From assembly GCA_027040375.1 (NCBI GenBank), contig JALUMJ010000130.1:1-28072 (forward strand): a stretch of DNA of 28,072 nucleotides, given 5' to 3'. Positions 14,928 through 24,239 of this stretch are shown one piece after another. The first letter of the stretch is position 1. Each line of letters starts with the position of its first letter. The notes under the pieces are model-generated. The model saw nothing but the letters and a program-made list of their open reading frames with translations. It was not told where the DNA came from and did not search any database. Source of the DNA: Campylobacteraceae bacterium (GTDB taxonomy: Bacteria > Campylobacterota > Campylobacteria > Campylobacterales > Sulfurospirillaceae). Both the position numbers and the translations under genes were made by a program.

Positions 14928-16735
14928 TTTACTTTCCTTTCTATAAATGCATCAGTTGGACATAAATCCTCTATGCAGCCATCACAGCCTATACACAAAA
15001 ATGGGTCTATCTCTATCTTATGGTCTTCATTGTAGTGCATTGGTGGACATTTATATTGTGTGGTACATATATCACATGCTACGCATTTATCCTGATCAAC
15101 CTCTGCGTAGATTCCAGGGAGCATAGTGGGGGCTCTTTCTTTATCTAACACACAAAACTCTCTCATAATCACAACAAGTGGACCATCAGTTGTTTCGTGT
15201 TTTTTCTTCACCTTTTTCATAAAGGCTATGCTTTCATCTAAATTTGGCGTATAGATATGTTCCATGCAAACCGCACCACAACCCTCAACTATGTGTTTGA
15301 GATTTATCACTCCAGGATTTGCCCGTTCAGGTGTCTCTTGGCGACCTGTCATGGCTGTTACTGAATTGTCCATTATAACGAGTATAAATTTGTGTTTTTG
15401 ATACACAGCATTTATAAGTGGAGCAACACCAGAGTGAGTAAAAGTGCTATCACCGATACTTGCTATCACCGTCTTGCTTTTGTCTGCTATAGAAAAGCCA
15501 CTCGCCATAGCGACACTAGCTCCCATGCAAAGTACAGTATCTATGGCACCTTGATTAAGGGCAAGTGTATAACATCCTATATCTGAAGGGTAGATGGATT
15601 TTTTCTTTTTAAAAACTTTCATGATAGAGTAGTAAACATCTCTATGAGGGCAACCAGGACAAAGGTTTGGAGGGCGAACAGGCAGTTCATCTGCGTATTT
15701 ATCGCTTTTGTAAAAACTATTTTTCTCTATAAGCCCAACATTGCTAAATGCTGCTAAAACTTTGTCTTTTGAAAACTCATCTATCTTATGGACATCATTT
15801 GTCAATTTTCCATGAAGATTAGGCGCACTTAACTGTTCTTCGATACAAGGATAACTTTCTTCAAATACTATAATAGTTTTGTAATTCTCAAATAATTTTT
15901 CTAACTCTTTTTTTGGCAATGGATAAGGCATATCAAGTTTCAAAACATCTGCACTTAATTTCATCTCTTCTAGGGCTTCTCGCACATATCCGTCACCAGT
16001 TCCACTGGTCAAACAAAGAGTATCAGCACCGTTAAAATCTTTGGTTTTAGGTTCTATAAAAGTTTCCCAATTGTATTTGGCAATGTCATCCATCCTTTTT
16101 AACTGCTCTAGTCCTTGTGCAAATCTTCCTCTTGGAGGAACTGCTGCCCATCTACCAACATCTCTTTTAAATTCACCTGCATTTGGTTTAAAATCCACTT
16201 CATCATCTACATCGCAAATCTCTCTTGCATGTGAAACCCTCATCACAGGGCGGAGCATCACAGGAATTTCAAATTTTTGAGATAAATCAAGCCCAGTTTT
16301 GACCATATCATAAGCCTCTTGAGGAGTTGCTGGGTCAAATACAGGTATTTTTGCAAACTTGGCAAAACTTCGACTATCTTGCTCAGTTTGGGAAGAGTGA
16401 AAACCAGGGTCATCAGCACTTACTAAAAGCATAGCCCCTAAATGACCTATATATGAAGCACTCATCAAGGCATCACTTGCGACATTCAGTCCAACTTGCT
16501 TTAGAGTGGCACATGTTCTTTTTCCGCTTATCGCTCCGGCATATGCAACTTCAAAGCCAACTTTTTCATTTGTTGCCCATTGTGCGTATGTATCGCAGTT
16601 AAACTGTTTTGAAAATTTTTGAAAATTTCCAATAATCTCACTTGAAGGAGTTCCAGGATATCCTGAAATCATATCTACGCTTGCATGTATGAGACCAAGT
16701 GATATGGCTTCATTACCCATTAAAATTTGTTTCAT
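14924..16735 (-). CDS. iorA: Indolepyruvate:ferredoxin oxidoreductase, alpha subunit
   Basis: 603 residues. The N-terminal POR domain (MGNEAISLGLIHASVDMISGYPGTPSSE) is followed by the thiamine diphosphate domain with PNLCPGCPHR, SDIGCYTL and the GDSTFTHSG...IMDNSVTAMTG binding motif. The C-terminus carries two 4Fe-4S cluster motifs: CVACDICTTQYKCP and CIGCDGCIEDLCP. All eight cysteines are present, so it should be active. The enzyme is oxygen-sensitive and belongs to anaerobic or microaerobic amino-acid fermentation or oxidation. It is the first gene of the operon; GGAG lies 5 bp before the ATG, and a large hairpin (16750-16833) fills the leader. Confidence 0.95.
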   Translation of the reverse strand: MKQILMGNEAISLGLIHASVDMISGYPGTPSSEIIGNFQKFSKQFNCDTYAQWATNEKVGFEVAYAGAISGKRTCATLKQVGLNVASDALMSASYIGHLGAMLLVSADDPGFHSSQTEQDSRSFAKFAKIPVFDPATPQEAYDMVKTGLDLSQKFEIPVMLRPVMRVSHAREICDVDDEVDFKPNAGEFKRDVGRWAAVPPRGRFAQGLEQLKRMDDIAKYNWETFIEPKTKDFNGADTLCLTSGTGDGYVREALEEMKLSADVLKLDMPYPLPKKELEKLFENYKTIIVFEESYPCIEEQLSAPNLHGKLTNDVHKIDEFSKDKVLAAFSNVGLIEKNSFYKSDKYADELPVRPPNLCPGCPHRDVYYSIMKVFKKKKSIYPSDIGCYTLALNQGAIDTVLCMGASVAMASGFSIADKSKTVIASIGDSTFTHSGVAPLINAVYQKHKFILVIMDNSVTAMTGRQETPERANPGVINLKHIVEGCGAVCMEHIYTPNLDESIAFMKKVKKKHETTDGPLVVIMREFCVLDKERAPTMLPGIYAEVDQDKCVACDICTTQYKCPPMHYNEDHKIEIDPFLCIGCDGCIEDLCPTDAFIERKVK

Positions 16736-16749
16736 ATTTTCTCCAGATG

Positions 16750-16833
16750 TTAGAGTTCTTGTAAAACTACTTCGTGGGGCTCAGACCAAAGGGAGGATTT
16801 GCCCCCTAAGAAGTAGTTTTGCAAGAACTCTAA
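16750..16833. repeat. Long inverted repeat / hairpin in iorA leader
   Basis: Two 24-nt arms (16750-16773 and 16810-16833) are inverted copies with a single A/G difference that would be a G-U pair in RNA. The outer ends read TTAGAG...CTCTAA. The 36-nt interior contains a further G-rich/C-rich pair (GGGGC with GCCCC) on either side of a loop holding CCTCC on the iorA strand. It lies between the iorA -10 box and the iorA ribosome site. It could be a regulatory leader, or a small mobile repeat (MITE/REP-like) inserted there. Confidence 0.75.
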
Positions 16834-16848
16834 TAATTAATTTTGGTT

Positions 16849-16854
16849 ATTATA
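16849..16854 (-). promoter_or_regulatory. Putative -10 box of the ior/paaK operon
   Basis: A perfect TATAAT on the minus strand in an AT-rich context, with no clear -35 box. Transcription would begin near 16842, a few bases before the hairpin, so the hairpin would form at the 5' end of the mRNA. Confidence 0.45.
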
Positions 16855-16948
16855 CTTAATGTTTCTTTAATTTTTTCTACATGTGAAACTATTTTTAAGC
16901 CAATAAGGGGTAAAATTGTATTTACTTTTTTAATCGTGGGGAGATGTG

Positions 16949-19186
16949 ATGTTTAATGGTATGACGATATATAGAAGGCTTATGCTAGTTGGTGCTATAT
17001 CTTTGTTGAGTATATTTATCTATGGTTTTGGTGTTTTTATTACAGAATATGGCGTCTATAAAGATGCAAAAAATACTACAGAGATAGTGGAATTATCAGT
17101 TGACCTTGGCAATGTTTTACACGAGCTTCAAAAGGAAAGAGGTGCAAGCGCAGGTTTTCTTGGCTCAAAGGGTAGAAAATTTGCAGATACACTTAAAAGT
17201 CAAAGAGTAAGTACGGACAAAAAACTTACTATTTTAAAAGCTTACTTAAGCTCAAAAAATAATCCATACATAAAAACAGCAAAAAAATCAATAGACTTTT
17301 CTAATCTTGAAAAGATGAGAGAGCGGGTGTCATCGCAGTCAATATCTGTAAAAAAAGAGGTAGGCTACTATACAACACTAAATAAATCCATCTTGGATAC
17401 TATAGCTTATTTTTCAAAAATTCCAAAAAACATAGAGATTAGAAATCTTGCAAACTCTCTGATTTTGTTCATAAGTGCCAAGGAGAGGGCAGGGATAGAG
17501 AGAGCAATACTATCTAGCACCTTTGCGCAAGATAAATTTAGTAAATTTTTGTACTATAAATTTGTATCAGTATTATCACAGCAAAAAGCACTTTTTAACC
17601 TTTTTGAGACAAGTGCTACAAAAAATATCAAAGAAAAATATAAAAATATAAAAACAGATCCATCTTTTGCAGAGGTGGAAAGAATGCGTAAAATTGCTCT
17701 TTTAAAAAGTAGTGGTTTTGGGGTTGATTCAATTTACTGGTTTAAAACTATCACAAAAAAGATAAATGCTTTAAAAAGCATGGAAGATTATATAAACAGC
17801 AGTATCACAAAATCTTCACAAGAGATAGCTTTTGCTTCTCTTGTAAAACTAATCACTCTATTGGTATTGACTTTAGTGGCCATTATCGTTATATTTATCG
17901 CATCTAGGAGCATTGTTTTTTCTATTACTAGGTCTTTAGCTAGGCTCAAAGGGCTCATGGAGAAGATAAATGATGGTGATTTGTCTGTTGTTGTAGATAA
18001 AAGGAAAAATTCAAGAAATGAGATAGACGAGATAACTCATCTTATAGACTCTTTGGTGGTGATTATCAGAGATGTGACCCACAGGATAAATAGTTCAGTT
18101 AGTCAGGCTTCAAAAGGAGATTTTTCTTATGTGCTAAATGATGATAGTTTACATGGTGATTTTGCGACATCTATCCATATGGTGCAAGAGGGAATTGAAG
18201 CCATGAAAGAGGCTTACGAAAAGAATGAGGTTATAAAATTTACCTCGACTATAAATAAGATTGGAGATGTTGGAAATGCTATGCTTATGATACAAGAAGA
18301 GATGTCAAGTCTTACAAAAGAGATAAGTAGTGTTTCTGATTCATCTGTTCAGACTAGCAAACTATCAACTGATAGCTTGCAGACTCTTGAAAAGATTCTC
18401 TCTAAAATGCAACTGTTGGATGAACAGATAAATGATTCAAATAGTTCGATAGAAGGGCTTGAAAATACAAGCAACGATATATCTTCTGTGGTCGGTCTCA
18501 TAAAGGATATAGCAGATCAAACAAATCTCTTGGCACTAAATGCTGCCATAGAAGCGGCAAGGGCTGGTGAGCATGGAAGAGGGTTTGCGGTTGTGGCAGA
18601 TGAGGTTAGACAATTGGCTGAACGAACCCAAAAAGCAACTAGTGAGATAAATATATCCATCGATACCATGAAGCAAGAGACAGGGTCTATAGTCCATAAA
18701 TCAAATGAAACCATGGATATCTCAAAAGATGTTTCAACTTCGATAGAAGAGTTTAAGCAAGTCATGAATACACTCGAAAAAGACTCTATCGGAGTATCAA
18801 ATCTTAGTGAAGACATGAGTCGTCAAGTCTTTTTGTTGCTAGTTAAAATTGACCACATCATATATAAGGTAAATGCATATAAAACATTGTCAAATAATGT
18901 TAAAGATATAGAGTTAAGTGATTCAAATAGTTGTAGGTTTGGCAAATGGTACCACAAAGATGGAAAAGATATGTTCCAAAAAGCACCTAGTTTTGCCAAA
19001 ATAGAAAAACCTCACAAAAAAGTACATGATAAAATTTTAGAAAATGCAAACTATGTAAATAGTGAACAAGATGAAAGATTGAAATACGAGGATATTATAG
19101 TAAATAATTTTGAAGAGGTAGAAAAGGCAAGCCAAGAATTATTTATATTGCTTGATGATTTAAGAGAAGAGATAAAAAATAGATAA
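16949..19186 (+). CDS. Methyl-accepting chemotaxis protein, NIT sensor and C-terminal zinc-binding CZB domain
   Basis: 745 residues from the ATG at 16949, with GGGGAG 5 bp upstream; a GTG directly before it is less likely. Order: membrane segment ~12-34; a periplasmic NIT-like nitrate/nitrite sensing domain ([18 protein letters not shown], ~55-72, to about 295); a second membrane segment ~300-322; HAMP; and the methyl-accepting signalling hairpin ([18 protein letters not shown], then [18 protein letters not shown], ~520-555). At the C-terminus is a CZB domain with the four usual ligands: His of IDHIIYK (~635), Cys of SCRFGKW (~660) and the two His of KPHKKVH (~687-691). It probably directs taxis or energy sensing from oxyanions outside and zinc or oxidants inside. 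Confidence 0.9.
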   Translation: MFNGMTIYRRLMLVGAISLLSIFIYGFGVFITEYGVYKDAKNTTEIVELSVDLGNVLHELQKERGASAGFLGSKGRKFADTLKSQRVSTDKKLTILKAYLSSKNNPYIKTAKKSIDFSNLEKMRERVSSQSISVKKEVGYYTTLNKSILDTIAYFSKIPKNIEIRNLANSLILFISAKERAGIERAILSSTFAQDKFSKFLYYKFVSVLSQQKALFNLFETSATKNIKEKYKNIKTDPSFAEVERMRKIALLKSSGFGVDSIYWFKTITKKINALKSMEDYINSSITKSSQEIAFASLVKLITLLVLTLVAIIVIFIASRSIVFSITRSLARLKGLMEKINDGDLSVVVDKRKNSRNEIDEITHLIDSLVVIIRDVTHRINSSVSQASKGDFSYVLNDDSLHGDFATSIHMVQEGIEAMKEAYEKNEVIKFTSTINKIGDVGNAMLMIQEEMSSLTKEISSVSDSSVQTSKLSTDSLQTLEKILSKMQLLDEQINDSNSSIEGLENTSNDISSVVGLIKDIADQTNLLALNAAIEAARAGEHGRGFAVVADEVRQLAERTQKATSEINISIDTMKQETGSIVHKSNETMDISKDVSTSIEEFKQVMNTLEKDSIGVSNLSEDMSRQVFLLLVKIDHIIYKVNAYKTLSNNVKDIELSDSNSCRFGKWYHKDGKDMFQKAPSFAKIEKPHKKVHDKILENANYVNSEQDERLKYEDIIVNNFEEVEKASQELFILLDDLREEIKNR

Positions 19187-19197
19187 ATAGTTTATCT
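19181..19197 (+). terminator. Weak AT-rich stem-loop at the chemoreceptor gene end
   Basis: AGATAAA, a 3-nt loop TAG, and TTTATCT form a perfect 7-bp stem overlapping the stop codon, followed by TTTA. There is no G+C in the stem beyond one pair per arm and the U tract is short, so termination would be weak. Confidence 0.3.
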
Positions 19198-19213
19198 TTA
19201 AACTTAAATCTGT

Positions 19214-19219
19214 TATAAT
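19214..19219 (+). promoter_or_regulatory. Putative -10 box of the liv operon
   Basis: TATAAT 28 bp before the livK ATG, in AT-rich DNA with no good -35. The spacing would give a leader of about 20 nt. Confidence 0.45.
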
Positions 19220-19247
19220 GACAAAATTTAATTTTAGGAGATATGTT

Positions 19248-20393
19248 ATGTTTAAGAAAGCGGGTTTAAGTCTTTTCGCTCTTTTGTTTGTTTCTAGCTT
19301 TTTGTTTTTAAATGCTGGAACTATTAAGATAGGTGCTATTGTGTCCGCTACGGGTCCTGCTTCATTTTTGGGTGATCCTGAGCTTAAAACACTTCAGCAC
19401 TATGTCAAGAAAATAAATGATGAGGGCGGAGTAAACGGAAAAAAGATTGAGCTTATAGCTTACGATACAGGGGCTAGTCCTAAAAAAGCTGTAACATTTG
19501 TTAAAAGACTTATCAGTCAAGATAAAGTTGTAGCTATCATTGGACCTTCAACTACTGGTGAGACTATGGCTGTTATCAAGTTTGTCCAAAGAGCCAAGAT
19601 TCCTTTGATTTCTATGGCTGGAGCCGTTGTGATTATAGACCCTGTTAAGAAGTATGTGTTTAAGATGGTAGCTACTGATAGAATGGCTTGCCAAAGAATC
19701 ATGCAAGATTTGAAAAAGAGAAAATTGACAAATTTAGCTTTGATTTCAGGAAGTGGCGGTTTTGGAAAATCTATGAGAAAGCAGTGTAAAGCCGTAGCTC
19801 CAAGCTATGGTATAAAGATAGTAGCTGATGAGACTTATGGTAAAAAAGATACTGACATGACAACTCAACTGCTTAAAATCAAAAACAATAAAAAAGTACA
19901 AGCTGTACTAAATCCAGGTTTTGGTCAAGGTCCAGCGATTGTAGCTAAAAATTATAGACAACTTAAAATCAAGCAACCACTATATGAGTCTCACGGAGTA
20001 GCTTCTAAAAAGTTTATGGAGATTGCTGGAAAAGCGGCGAATGGTGTCAGACTTGTAGCACCTCCTGTTGTTGTAGCTGATAAATTAGCAGATTCAAATC
20101 CTATAAAAAAAGTGGCACTAGCTTATAAAAATGAGTACGAAAAAACTTTTCACACTCAAGTTGCAAGTTTTGGCGGACATGCGTATGACTCTCTTTACGC
20201 GATAGTTGCTGCTATAAAAGCACAAAAGTCAACAAATCCACAGAAGATAAGAGATGGTATTGTAAATCTTAAAAACTTTCAAGGCATAGATGGTATTGTA
20301 AATATGAGCCCAACAGATCACTTGGGACTTGACACAAAAACTGGTATGGTTTTGTTGGATATCAAAAATGGTGATTGGTCTATCGTTAAGTAG
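19248..20393 (+). CDS. livK: Branched-chain/hydrophobic amino acid ABC transporter, substrate-binding protein
   Basis: 381 residues from the ATG at 19248, which has AGGAG 7 bp upstream; a start 30 bp earlier would lengthen the leader with charged residues and lacks a ribosome site. A signal peptide (MFKKAGLSLFALLFVSSFLFLNAG) precedes a type I periplasmic binding fold: KIGAIVSATGPASFLGDPE, the hinge GPSTTGETMAV, and VASFGGHAYDSLYAI near the end. There is no lipobox cysteine, so the protein is soluble in the periplasm. It is the first gene of a complete five-gene importer. The ligand is uncertain: branched-chain or aromatic amino acids, or an aryl acid. Confidence 0.9.
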   Translation: MFKKAGLSLFALLFVSSFLFLNAGTIKIGAIVSATGPASFLGDPELKTLQHYVKKINDEGGVNGKKIELIAYDTGASPKKAVTFVKRLISQDKVVAIIGPSTTGETMAVIKFVQRAKIPLISMAGAVVIIDPVKKYVFKMVATDRMACQRIMQDLKKRKLTNLALISGSGGFGKSMRKQCKAVAPSYGIKIVADETYGKKDTDMTTQLLKIKNNKKVQAVLNPGFGQGPAIVAKNYRQLKIKQPLYESHGVASKKFMEIAGKAANGVRLVAPPVVVADKLADSNPIKKVALAYKNEYEKTFHTQVASFGGHAYDSLYAIVAAIKAQKSTNPQKIRDGIVNLKNFQGIDGIVNMSPTDHLGLDTKTGMVLLDIKNGDWSIVK

Positions 20394-21263
20394 ATGATTG
20401 AACTTTTTGGATTTCTTCTCTCTGGTGTAACAGTCGGTTTTGTCTATGCCCTTGTAGGTATAGGCTTTACTGTCATATACAATAGTAGTGGCATCATAAA
20501 CTTTTCACAAGGTGAGTTTGTGATGGCAGGAGGAATGTCAACAGTTTTTCTACTAAAAGCTGGACTTCCTCTAGGAGTTTCATTTATTTTAGCGATTTTG
20601 ATAACTTCGATGATAGGCATAGTTTTATATAAGCTGATAGCCTTTTCCAAAAATAGTTCACAAATCTCACTTATCATTTTAACTTTAGGCTTTGCAATTT
20701 TTTTAAGAGGTTTAGCTGAAGTAGTTTTTGATAAAGAACTCCATACTATGCCATCATTTGTGGGAGATGGTGCCTTTGATATGTTTGGTACTGTGCTTAC
20801 TTATCAATCCATACTTATTATGGTGGTTTCCATTGTTATAGTGGTAGCACTATATTTTTTCTTTAAAAAGACAAAGACAGGGCAAGCCATGATGGCGGCA
20901 TCCATAAATGTAGATGCTGCAAAATTAATGGGTATAAATATCAAAAAGATTTTGATGATAAACTTCGCTCTCTCGGCTGCCATCGCATCAATAGGCGGTG
21001 TACTATTGACTCCTATCACATCTACAAACTATGAAGTTGGTATCATGCTTGGATTAAAAGGTTTTGCAGCTGCTATCATAGGTGGACTTGGAAGTCCTTT
21101 TGGAGCAGTTGCTGGTGGTTTGGTGCTTGGAATTTTAGAGTCATTGATAGCGGGATATGTCTCTAGTGAATACAAAGACGCAGTTGCTTTTGTAGCACTT
21201 TTGGCAATTTTATTTTTTATGCCAGGTGGAATTTTTGGCAACACAAAAGCACAAAGAGTTTAA
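20394..21263 (+). CDS. livH: Amino acid ABC transporter permease LivH
   Basis: 289 residues with about eight membrane segments. It starts directly after the livK stop codon. Family features: YNSSGIINFSQGEFVMAGG near the N-terminus and the cytoplasmic coupling region AASINVDAAKLMGINIKKI (EAA-like loop), followed by GLKGFAAAIIGGLGSPFGAVAGG. It forms the translocation channel with LivM. Confidence 0.93.
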   Translation: MIELFGFLLSGVTVGFVYALVGIGFTVIYNSSGIINFSQGEFVMAGGMSTVFLLKAGLPLGVSFILAILITSMIGIVLYKLIAFSKNSSQISLIILTLGFAIFLRGLAEVVFDKELHTMPSFVGDGAFDMFGTVLTYQSILIMVVSIVIVVALYFFFKKTKTGQAMMAASINVDAAKLMGINIKKILMINFALSAAIASIGGVLLTPITSTNYEVGIMLGLKGFAAAIIGGLGSPFGAVAGGLVLGILESLIAGYVSSEYKDAVAFVALLAILFFMPGGIFGNTKAQRV

Positions 21264-22214
21264 ATGCTAAAAAGATATAATATAAACAGAGATATTTTAA
21301 CCTTAAGTGCGATTTTAATCATCGTTCCATTTTTCTTTCAAAATGATTTTTATTATGAAATAGCCATAGTTTCACTACTAAATTCTCTTATTTGTATAGG
21401 GCTAAATATGCTCATGGGCTATGCAGGACAAGTGAGCTTGGGGCATGGAGCTTTTGCGGGACTCGGCGGTTATATAGCTGTGATTTTAGGCTCAAAATAC
21501 GGCATAACACCTCTTTTTAGTATTTTTATTGCAGTAATCACAATGGCAATATTCGCTTTTATAATCTCAAAACCGATTCTTAGGCTCAAAGGTCACTATC
21601 TTGCTATGGCAACTTTGGGAGTTGGTATCATCATCAGCATTGTTTTAAATGTTGAAGATGAGCTAACTGGTGGAAGTGATGGCATGAGCGTAGATAGTTT
21701 TACGGTTTTTGGATATGAATTTAATAGCAGTTTACAATGGTATGTGTTGTGTGCCATTTTGTTAGTTTTTACCATTTGGATGTTCACAAATCTCATAAAT
21801 TCCCCCTTTGGAAGAGTTTTAAGGTCGATTGAGGGAAGTGAAAAAGCAGCAAATAGTGTTGGTATAAATGTGTCGCATTATAAGAGTATAGTTTTTGTAT
21901 TGTCTGTTGTAATTGCAACTATTGCAGGCAGTCTTTATGCCTTTTTTTCAGGCTTTATATCTCCAAGTGAAGCTAGCTTTTCTCACTCGATTGAACTTGT
22001 AGTGATGGTAGTGCTTGGCGGATTAGGAAGAATTTACGGAGCCATAATAGGTGCGGTTATACTAACTATACTTCCTCAGCTTTTGACATCTTTTGAAGAT
22101 TATCAAACTTTGATATATGGGGCAATCATCATCTTTGTTATGATTTTTATGCCAAAAGGTATCGCATCTGTTTATGAAGATCTAAAAGGGAGGCTTTTTG
22201 CTTCAAATAAATAG
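21264..22214 (+). CDS. livM: Amino acid ABC transporter permease LivM
   Basis: 316 residues, starting directly after the livH stop. Motifs: NMLMGYAGQVSLGHGAFAGLGGY, SIEGSEKAANSVGINVSHYK (coupling loop) and VVLGGLGRIYGAIIGA. It is the second permease of the LIV-type importer. Its 3' end overlaps livG by 17 bp. Confidence 0.93.
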   Translation: MLKRYNINRDILTLSAILIIVPFFFQNDFYYEIAIVSLLNSLICIGLNMLMGYAGQVSLGHGAFAGLGGYIAVILGSKYGITPLFSIFIAVITMAIFAFIISKPILRLKGHYLAMATLGVGIIISIVLNVEDELTGGSDGMSVDSFTVFGYEFNSSLQWYVLCAILLVFTIWMFTNLINSPFGRVLRSIEGSEKAANSVGINVSHYKSIVFVLSVVIATIAGSLYAFFSGFISPSEASFSHSIELVVMVVLGGLGRIYGAIIGAVILTILPQLLTSFEDYQTLIYGAIIIFVMIFMPKGIASVYEDLKGRLFASNK

Positions 22215-22959
22215 AGTTACTAAACAATTTGGTGGAATAAAAGCAGTGGATGATTTGAGCTTTAGAGTAAAAAAAGGTAGTATTCACTCCATAATAGGAC
22301 CAAACGGGGCAGGTAAAACCACTTTGGTAAATATGATAACGGGTGTTTACAAGGTCGATAGTGGAACTATATTTTTAGATGGAGCGGACATCACAAATAT
22401 CTCCACCGATAAGTTGGTTTATAGAGGGATTTGCAGAACTTTTCAAAATTTGGAAATTTGTGAAAATCTAACCGTCCTAGAAAATGTACTTTTGGGATTT
22501 GATAAATATATGGATAAAAGTCTTCTAAAATCATGCTTTAGAGCAAAATCCATACAAGTTGATGAAGCTAGATACAAACAAAGAGCTTTGCACCTTTTGG
22601 GGCTTATAGGATTGGAAAAATTAGCCGATCAAAAGGCTGAAAATCTATCTTATGGTATCTTAAAAAAGTTGGAAATCGTGCGTGCTTTGGGAACATCCCC
22701 AGAGCTTATTTTACTTGATGAGCCTGTCGCTGGGCTTAATCCAAAAGAGACGCAAGAGGTTTCAAATCTTATAAAAACAGTCGTTGCTGATGAAGTAACT
22801 ATCATACTAGTAGAGCATGACATGAAGATGGTCATGCAGATTTCAGATTACATAACAGTGATGAACTTTGGTAAAAAATTGGCGCAAGGAACTCCAGAAC
22901 AGATCGCAAATAATGAAGATGTGATAAGAGCATATCTAGGAAGTGGCGTGGTATGTTAA
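22198..22959 (+). CDS. livG: Amino acid ABC transporter ATP-binding protein LivG
   Basis: 253 residues starting at a TTG (22198) within the end of livM, with AAGGGAGG 4-5 bp upstream. Walker A is GPNGAGKTT, Walker B is LILLDEP, and the switch His is in LVEHDMK. The ABC signature reads LSYGILKKLEI instead of LSGGQ, a common LivG variant. It pairs with LivF as the ATPase dimer. Confidence 0.93.
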   Translation: MLQINRVTKQFGGIKAVDDLSFRVKKGSIHSIIGPNGAGKTTLVNMITGVYKVDSGTIFLDGADITNISTDKLVYRGICRTFQNLEICENLTVLENVLLGFDKYMDKSLLKSCFRAKSIQVDEARYKQRALHLLGLIGLEKLADQKAENLSYGILKKLEIVRALGTSPELILLDEPVAGLNPKETQEVSNLIKTVVADEVTIILVEHDMKMVMQISDYITVMNFGKKLAQGTPEQIANNEDVIRAYLGSGVVC

Positions 22960-23654
22960 GAGTAGAAAATCTAAGCTGTAACTACAAGCAAATCATAGCA
23001 CTTAGTGATGTAAGCCTTCATATAAACAGAGGTGAAATCGTTTCACTAATAGGTGCCAATGGAGCTGGAAAAACTACACTTTTAAGGACTATCAGTGGGC
23101 TTCATAATGCTAAAAACGGAAATATATTTTTTGAAGGTCAAGATATCACAAAACTTGAATCTCATGACGTGGCAAAATTAGCTATTACCCAGATTCCTGA
23201 GGGAAGAGGGCTTTTTTCAATTCTTAGTGTCGAGGAAAACTTAAGACTAGGGGCCTACTTGAGGGCTGATAGTGATATTGAAGATGACATAAATAAGATA
23301 TACGAGAAATTTCCAATTCTAAAAGAAAAATCACACGAATACGCAGGGACTCTCTCAGGTGGTCAACAACAGATGGTAGCAGTTGGGCGAGCTTTGATGA
23401 GCAGACCAAAACTTTTACTCTTAGATGAGCCTAGCATGGGATTAGCTCCTATCGTTGTTGAAGAGATATTTAAAGCCATCAAATCTCTAAGAGACAATGG
23501 AACTACGATATTTATAGTTGAACAAAATGCCTTTTTGGCTTTGAGTGTAACAGATAGAGCTTATGTCCTTGAAAATGGTAAAATCGTGATGAGTGGAAAC
23601 TCAGGAGAGCTTTTAAAAGATGAAAAAGTAAAAGAGGCGTATTTAGGAGCTTAA
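22953..23654 (+). CDS. livF: Amino acid ABC transporter ATP-binding protein LivF
   Basis: 233 residues with Walker A GANGAGKTT, signature LSGGQQQMVAVGRAL, Walker B LLLLDEP and the LivF-typical GLAPIVVEEIF and IVEQNA. It overlaps livG by 7 bp and runs 12 bp into the 3' end of the convergent FliT-like gene. No rho-independent terminator is evident at this convergence. Confidence 0.94.
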   Translation: MLRVENLSCNYKQIIALSDVSLHINRGEIVSLIGANGAGKTTLLRTISGLHNAKNGNIFFEGQDITKLESHDVAKLAITQIPEGRGLFSILSVEENLRLGAYLRADSDIEDDINKIYEKFPILKEKSHEYAGTLSGGQQQMVAVGRALMSRPKLLLLDEPSMGLAPIVVEEIFKAIKSLRDNGTTIFIVEQNAFLALSVTDRAYVLENGKIVMSGNSGELLKDEKVKEAYLGA

Positions 23655-23861
23655 AAACTCTTTTGTTTTTTTGATTTTTTGCATAGTTTCTAAGATTTTT
23701 TGTTTTTCAGTATCAACAAGCTCAATGGCAGTTGATACCAAAGATAAAGCCTCTTTGGCTTTATCTAATTCTGTAAATTGTGGTAGAGCTTTTGTTAGCC
23801 TAGATATACTTTGGATATCTTTTTCTATGATTGCTATCTTTAGACTATTTGTCCAAGTCAT
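23643..23861 (-). CDS. Small FliT-like flagellar protein (hypothetical)
   Basis: 72 residues, predicted almost wholly helical (KDIQSISRLTKALPQF; ELVDTEKQKILETMQKIKKTKEFL). The position right after fliS, overlapping it by 17 bp, and the size and helical character suggest a FliT-type export chaperone for FliD. The sequence match is too weak to assert this. The stop overlaps livF on the opposite strand. Confidence 0.65.
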   Translation of the reverse strand: MTWTNSLKIAIIEKDIQSISRLTKALPQFTELDKAKEALSLVSTAIELVDTEKQKILETMQKIKKTKEFLSS

Positions 23862-24225
23862 TACTTGTCTCTTCTCTCCATGCTTGTAGTAACTCTTTTG
23901 TTACAGATATAACTTCTTCGATTTTTTTACTATCATTTTCCATATTTGCGATACTTAGAGTTTTTATCTGATGCAGATACAATCCTGTTAAATAGTTTGA
24001 AATATTGCCAGCATCATAATTTATAGAGTTTAAGAGTTCAGAAAATATAGCAATCGTTCTGTTTATCCAGTATGATTTTTTCTCTATACTTTTTGTCTCT
24101 ACCGCTCTTTTGGCAAGAGAAGCAAATCTTAAAATCCCTTCATAAAGCATCTCTACTAATTTTTCTGATGATTCTATAGACACATTATTTTGTGAATATG
24201 TTGCATATGCTAAGTTTGGACTCAT
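23845..24225 (-). CDS. fliS: Flagellar export chaperone FliS
   Basis: 126 residues of the FliS four-helix bundle: N-terminal LAYATYSQNNVSIESSEKLVEMLYEGILRF, then the conserved KSYWINRTIAIFSELLNSINYDAGNISNYLTGLYLH. It binds flagellin C-termini in the cytoplasm before export. It is located between fliD and the FliT-like gene. Confidence 0.94.
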   Translation of the reverse strand: MSPNLAYATYSQNNVSIESSEKLVEMLYEGILRFASLAKRAVETKSIEKKSYWINRTIAIFSELLNSINYDAGNISNYLTGLYLHQIKTLSIANMENDSKKIEEVISVTKELLQAWREETSNDLDK

Positions 24226-24239
24226 AATTTTTCCTTTAT

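Noticed and set aside
14924..15080. A separate ferredoxin gene at the end of iorA
   Set aside because: The two cluster motifs are in frame with iorA and are the normal C-terminus of that subunit.
23640..23700. Bidirectional terminator between livF and the FliT-like gene
   Set aside because: The region is T-rich but has no stem-loop, and the two genes overlap by 12 bp.
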